In this document: positions 61,391-64,000 of the stretch, one piece after another | How positions within the stretch are numbered: position 1 is the first letter of the stretch | How the letters are laid out: every line of letters begins with the position of its first letter | NCBI RefSeq assembly: GCF_016863335.1 | Contig: NZ_BOOR01000005.1 | Coordinates: 223,658 to 287,657 of the forward strand | Length of the DNA stretch: 64,000 nt | Direction: 5' to 3' | DNA from: Planotetraspora thailandica | GTDB lineage: Bacteria; Actinomycetota; Actinomycetes; Streptosporangiales; Streptosporangiaceae | Notes under the pieces: model-generated | Databases searched by the model: none | What the model was told of the DNA's origin: nothing | Seen by the model: only the letters and a program-made list of their open reading frames with translations | Program-made: the position numbers and the translations under genes

Positions 61391-61883
61391 TGATCATGCA
61401 GAAGTTCGCGCGAGGGGTGCATGACCAGCACTTACTCTGCTCGTGATCATGCAGAAGTTCGGGAAAGGGCCTCCCTGCCTGCGGGTTCGCGTTCCGTGAT
61501 CATGCAGTAGTTCGCTCGTGACGCCGCTGACCAGCATGATTCCCGTTCGTGATCATGCACTGGTGGCTGTTCGTCGGCGCTCGGCATGCCACGGACTCAT
61601 GCTGGTTCGCATATGAACGCTCGGTTCGCGTGCTGGGTTCGAGCGAGTGGATGTACGGCGTGCACACGGATTTGGCCGGCTGTCGTGGTGTTCTTGCTTG
61701 CCTGGCCGTACAAACTGCATGATCACGGAACGCGAACCCGCAGGCAGGGAGGCCCTTTCCCGAACTTCTGCATGATCATGAACAGAAAAGCCCCAGGTCG
61801 CCGCCTAATCCTCGAACTTCTGCATGATCACCACATGGGGAGGGGCAGGTCACGTGGCCTGCCCGCGAACTTCTGCATGATCA
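61391..61883. repeat. 18-bp motif island, eight copies in both orientations
   Basis: TGATCATGCAGAAGTTCG is present in forward orientation at 61391-61408 and 61444-61461, with one mismatch at 61497-61514, and as a 10-bp partial at 61550-61559. In reverse orientation it occurs as a partial at 61715-61725 and in full at 61761-61778, 61813-61830 and 61866-61883. Forward copies are all in the left half and reverse copies in the right half, so the island is symmetrical about ~61640. No protein is encoded convincingly between 61335 and 61975. Confidence 0.88.
61444..61778. repeat. Perfect 64-bp inverted repeat
   Basis: Bases 61444-61507 and 61715-61778 are exact reverse complements with a 207-bp spacer. 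Each arm begins and ends in the 18-bp motif. A transcript across it would form a long stem. It could be an inverted duplication or the ends of a small non-autonomous element (inference). The spacer has no recognised gene. Confidence 0.88.
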
Positions 61884-61975
61884 CGCGCAAAGGGGGGCGG
61901 GGGGTGGTGTCAAAAATACGGATGGGTTGCGCGTGTCATCGGGCTGGGCTGTTCTTTCCGGGTTAAGACGGCTGA

Positions 61976-62767
61976 GTGACGCGATGCACACAAATCACGA
62001 TCGCACTCGCCCTCACCGGACTGGTGACCGCGGCGTGCACCGGTGACGACAAATCTGACGGTCTTCGACCGCTTGCGCTGAAGGAGCAGGCCTCCTCGGT
62101 TGCGAAGTCGGGCACCGGCTACGTGGTGAGCTGGGCCGGCGTGCTCAAGAACGCCAACCGCTGGCATTTCGGCGAGAACGCGGTCGCGGTGATCACCGCG
62201 ACCGACGCCGCGGGCAAGCAAGTGGTCCACATGGAGCAGCCGCTCGACGCGGTCGCTCCCGGCGCGTCGCTGCCCTTCTCCGGCCAGGTCACGACGAGCG
62301 CCAAGCCGGTACGGGTGAAGATCGACTACCGGCCGGCCACCTGGCGCCCGTCGTCGCGGATGCCGTCGGCCTTCCTGGCGTTCCCGACGACCGACGTCGC
62401 GACGGACCGGCTGCCCGGCGACTCCTACCTCGTCACCGGCTACGTCACCGACCCCTTCCTGAAGGCGGCGGACGGCCTTGCGGTCACCGCGATGCTCCGC
62501 AACGCCGCCGGCAAGCTGATGGGCGGAGGAACGGCCTATGTCGACGACGTCCGCTCGGGCGACAAGCGCAGGTTCGTCATCACGGTCCCAGGCGTGAACG
62601 GAGCCGTCTCCAAGACCGACGTCCTGGTCACCACCTGGGGCGCGACGTCCAAGCCGTACGAGGAACTCGCCGTCGCGGGCGCTGTGCCGATTCACACGGT
62701 CGCGCCGACGACGGATCCGTTCCCCAAGGACCGCGGATACCAGGCGATCACGGACAGGCGTCAGTGA
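61976..62767 (+). CDS. Lipoprotein of unknown function
   Basis: 263 residues from GTG 61976. The signal ends in the lipobox VTAAC, predicting an outer-surface lipoprotein. The body has two beta-rich repeats with similar patterns: GTGYVVSWAGVLKNANRWHFGENAVAVITATDA and DSYLVTGYVTDPFLKAADGLAVTAMLRNAAGK (landmarks WAGVLKNAN and VTAMLRNAAG). They resemble FxLYD-type or transthyretin-like domains. No operon partner is evident, although the next gene starts 61 bp later on the same strand. Confidence 0.72.
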   Translation: MTRCTQITIALALTGLVTAACTGDDKSDGLRPLALKEQASSVAKSGTGYVVSWAGVLKNANRWHFGENAVAVITATDAAGKQVVHMEQPLDAVAPGASLPFSGQVTTSAKPVRVKIDYRPATWRPSSRMPSAFLAFPTTDVATDRLPGDSYLVTGYVTDPFLKAADGLAVTAMLRNAAGKLMGGGTAYVDDVRSGDKRRFVITVPGVNGAVSKTDVLVTTWGATSKPYEELAVAGAVPIHTVAPTTDPFPKDRGYQAITDRRQ

Positions 62768-62828
62768 GCCGACGATGCGGCGCGACCCGCTGGGGATCTT
62801 GAAATCGGAGGCAGGTTACCGTAACGGC

Positions 62829-63926
62829 ATGACGAGCCCTAGGATCGTGGTCTTCGGAGCCACCGGGTTCACCGGGAGGCTGACCGTCGAGGCCCTGCTC
62901 GCGATGGGGGCCCGGCCGGCGCTCGCGGGTCGCGACCGGGCCAGGCTCGACGCGCTCGTCGCCGATCTGGGGGTCGAACTGCCGACGGAGGTCGCCGACG
63001 CCAGGCGGCCGGAGTCGCTGCGCCGCATCGTCCGCCCAGGCGACGTCTTGGTCTCCACCGTCGGGCCGTTCGTGCGCTGGGGCGAGGCCGCCGTGACCGC
63101 CGCCACCGATGCCGGCGCCGTTTATCTCGACTCATGCGGCGAACCGATGTTCATCAAGCGGATCTTCCAGAGGTACGGCCCGGCCGCCGCGACCCGGGGT
63201 GCGGCCCTGGTGACCGCCTTCGGAGTCGATTACGTGCCCGGCAACCTCGCCGCGACCTTGGCGCTGCGCAAGGCGGGCTCCGAGGCGGTGCGGGTCGACG
63301 TCGGGTATTTCTTCAACGGCAACATCGTCAAGCGGGCCAGCGCCGGCAGCCGCGCCTCCGCGCTCGGCGTTCTCCTCGACCCGATGTACGGCTTTCGCGA
63401 GGGCCGCATCATCCGGGAGCACGGACGCACACGGCAGTTCCGGGTGGGTGGCCGGCGGCGCTACGGCGTCTCGGTGGGCGCCTCCGAGCACTTCACGCTC
63501 CCGCCCGCCCATCGCGGGCTTCGCGAGGTGAATGTCTACCTCGGCTGGTTCGGCGGTCTCACCCGGACGGCGGGCGTGCTGGCCAGGGCGGCACCTGTGA
63601 TCGCCACGCTGCCGGGGGCCAGGAAGACGACGCGGGCGCTTGCCGACAGGACGCTCCGTACGGGCGACCGGGCGGGCCAGGCGCACACCCGTCTGTCCTC
63701 CCAGATCGTCGCCGAGTCCTATGACGCGACCGGACGCCTGCTGGCGTCGGTCCGTCTCGACGGAGGCGACCCCTACGACTTCACCGCCCGCATCCTCGCC
63801 TGGGCCGCCACCACCGCCCTGGCCGAGGGAGTCAAGGGAACGGGTGCACTCGGCCCCGTCGACGCGTTCGGGCTGGACCCGCTCGTCCAGGGATGCGCGG
63901 CAGCCGGGTGCCGCGAGGTGCCGTAA
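62829..63926 (+). CDS. Saccharopine dehydrogenase-like / trans-acting enoyl reductase family protein
   Basis: 365 residues from ATG 62829 (a frame to 62775 lacks support). The Rossmann nucleotide motif is VVFGATGFTGRLTVEAL at the N terminus. STVGPFVRWGEAAV and YLDSCGEP follow as in saccharopine-dehydrogenase-fold oxidoreductases and the mycobacterial trans-acting enoyl reductase. The substrate is probably a lipid or polyketide intermediate, but this is not supported by neighbours. Confidence 0.85.
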   Translation: MTSPRIVVFGATGFTGRLTVEALLAMGARPALAGRDRARLDALVADLGVELPTEVADARRPESLRRIVRPGDVLVSTVGPFVRWGEAAVTAATDAGAVYLDSCGEPMFIKRIFQRYGPAAATRGAALVTAFGVDYVPGNLAATLALRKAGSEAVRVDVGYFFNGNIVKRASAGSRASALGVLLDPMYGFREGRIIREHGRTRQFRVGGRRRYGVSVGASEHFTLPPAHRGLREVNVYLGWFGGLTRTAGVLARAAPVIATLPGARKTTRALADRTLRTGDRAGQAHTRLSSQIVAESYDATGRLLASVRLDGGDPYDFTARILAWAATTALAEGVKGTGALGPVDAFGLDPLVQGCAAAGCREVP

Positions 63927-64000
63927 AGCACACGCTCTGAGTGAGGCGGCCATGAAGACCAGCCTCGGAGCACGGGGCGCCGGATTCACGAGCTGCCTTG

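Noticed and set aside
61391..61883. CRISPR array
   Set aside because: Repeat copies point in both directions, spacing is uneven, two copies are partial, and no cas gene is nearby.
61586..61966. 126-codon frame within the repeat island
   Set aside because: Its amino acids are dictated by the 18-bp repeats (NFCMI recurs), with no SD or protein-like composition.
63952..64000. Possible gene start (ATG 63952, MKTSLGARGAG) at the right edge
   Set aside because: Only 16 codons are in the window, so it cannot be judged. The GAGG nearby is weak support.

Overview
The window is high-GC DNA of roughly 70% G+C with GTG and TTG starts, compact operons and actinobacterial families throughout. The left end carries a major-facilitator/thymidylate-kinase fusion followed by holB and a PSP1 (RicT-like) gene. 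I associate this arrangement with Streptosporangiales (Nonomuraea, Streptosporangium, Microbispora and relatives). The genus cannot be fixed from the sequence alone.

Layout. 1-4808 is conserved chromosome: the end of a metallophosphoesterase, MFS-Tmk, HolB and RicT-like. 4851-7372 holds an AAC(3)-type acetyltransferase and an MFS exporter. 7369-20270 is the standout region. It is an FxSxx-COOH (Fxs) ribosomal-peptide locus with a 47-residue precursor, FxsA (9636-9779 minus), ending in the F-x-S-x-x signature. It also has a radical SAM/SPASM maturase (FxsB), a stand-alone HExxH peptide-modifying enzyme, an NB-ARC/TPR protein (FxsT) and four more P-loop NTPases: an nSTAND-TPR protein, a Walker-A-variant AAA protein, a membrane-anchored AAA protein and a KAP NTPase. 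The combination of a cyclophane-type peptide with five signalling or conflict-type NTPases suggests a peptide-centred sensing or defence device. That function is inference.

20599-25589 contains a secreted TAP-type hydrolase, a tRNA-Thr(CGT), and a 3.2-kb segment bounded by an exact 59-bp duplication of the tRNA 3' half plus the 5' arm of its terminator. This segment is an integrated element with no recognisable integrase. It carries a purple acid phosphatase and a small unknown protein. 25688-35823 is accessory: a secreted beta-sandwich protein, an alpha/beta hydrolase, a frameshifted XRE regulator flanked by 50-bp direct repeats, an LCAT-like lipase, an M28 peptidase, a PLP decarboxylase and an MFS exporter.

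36012-45474 is a run of small regulator/enzyme modules: SUFU, two divergent luciferase-like monooxygenases sharing a large palindromic operator, TetR/cupin, CGNR, MBL/MerR with a MerR-type 19-bp promoter, and an SDR operon beside an XRE regulator with a palindrome. 45813-47381 contains two broken genes: a lipoprotein with an in-frame amber codon and an XRE gene with an internal deletion. 47435-63926 holds an N-formylglutamate-amidohydrolase-like protein, a Nudix protein, a two-component system, a bacterial GRAS-like protein, small enzymes, hydrolases, an ABC-F protein, a repeat island at 61347-61883 (eight copies of an 18-bp motif and a perfect 64-bp inverted repeat), a lipoprotein and a saccharopine-dehydrogenase-like oxidoreductase.

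Limits: all functions are from reading motifs, with no database searches. Starts were chosen from Shine-Dalgarno (SD) spacing and are often uncertain by a few codons.
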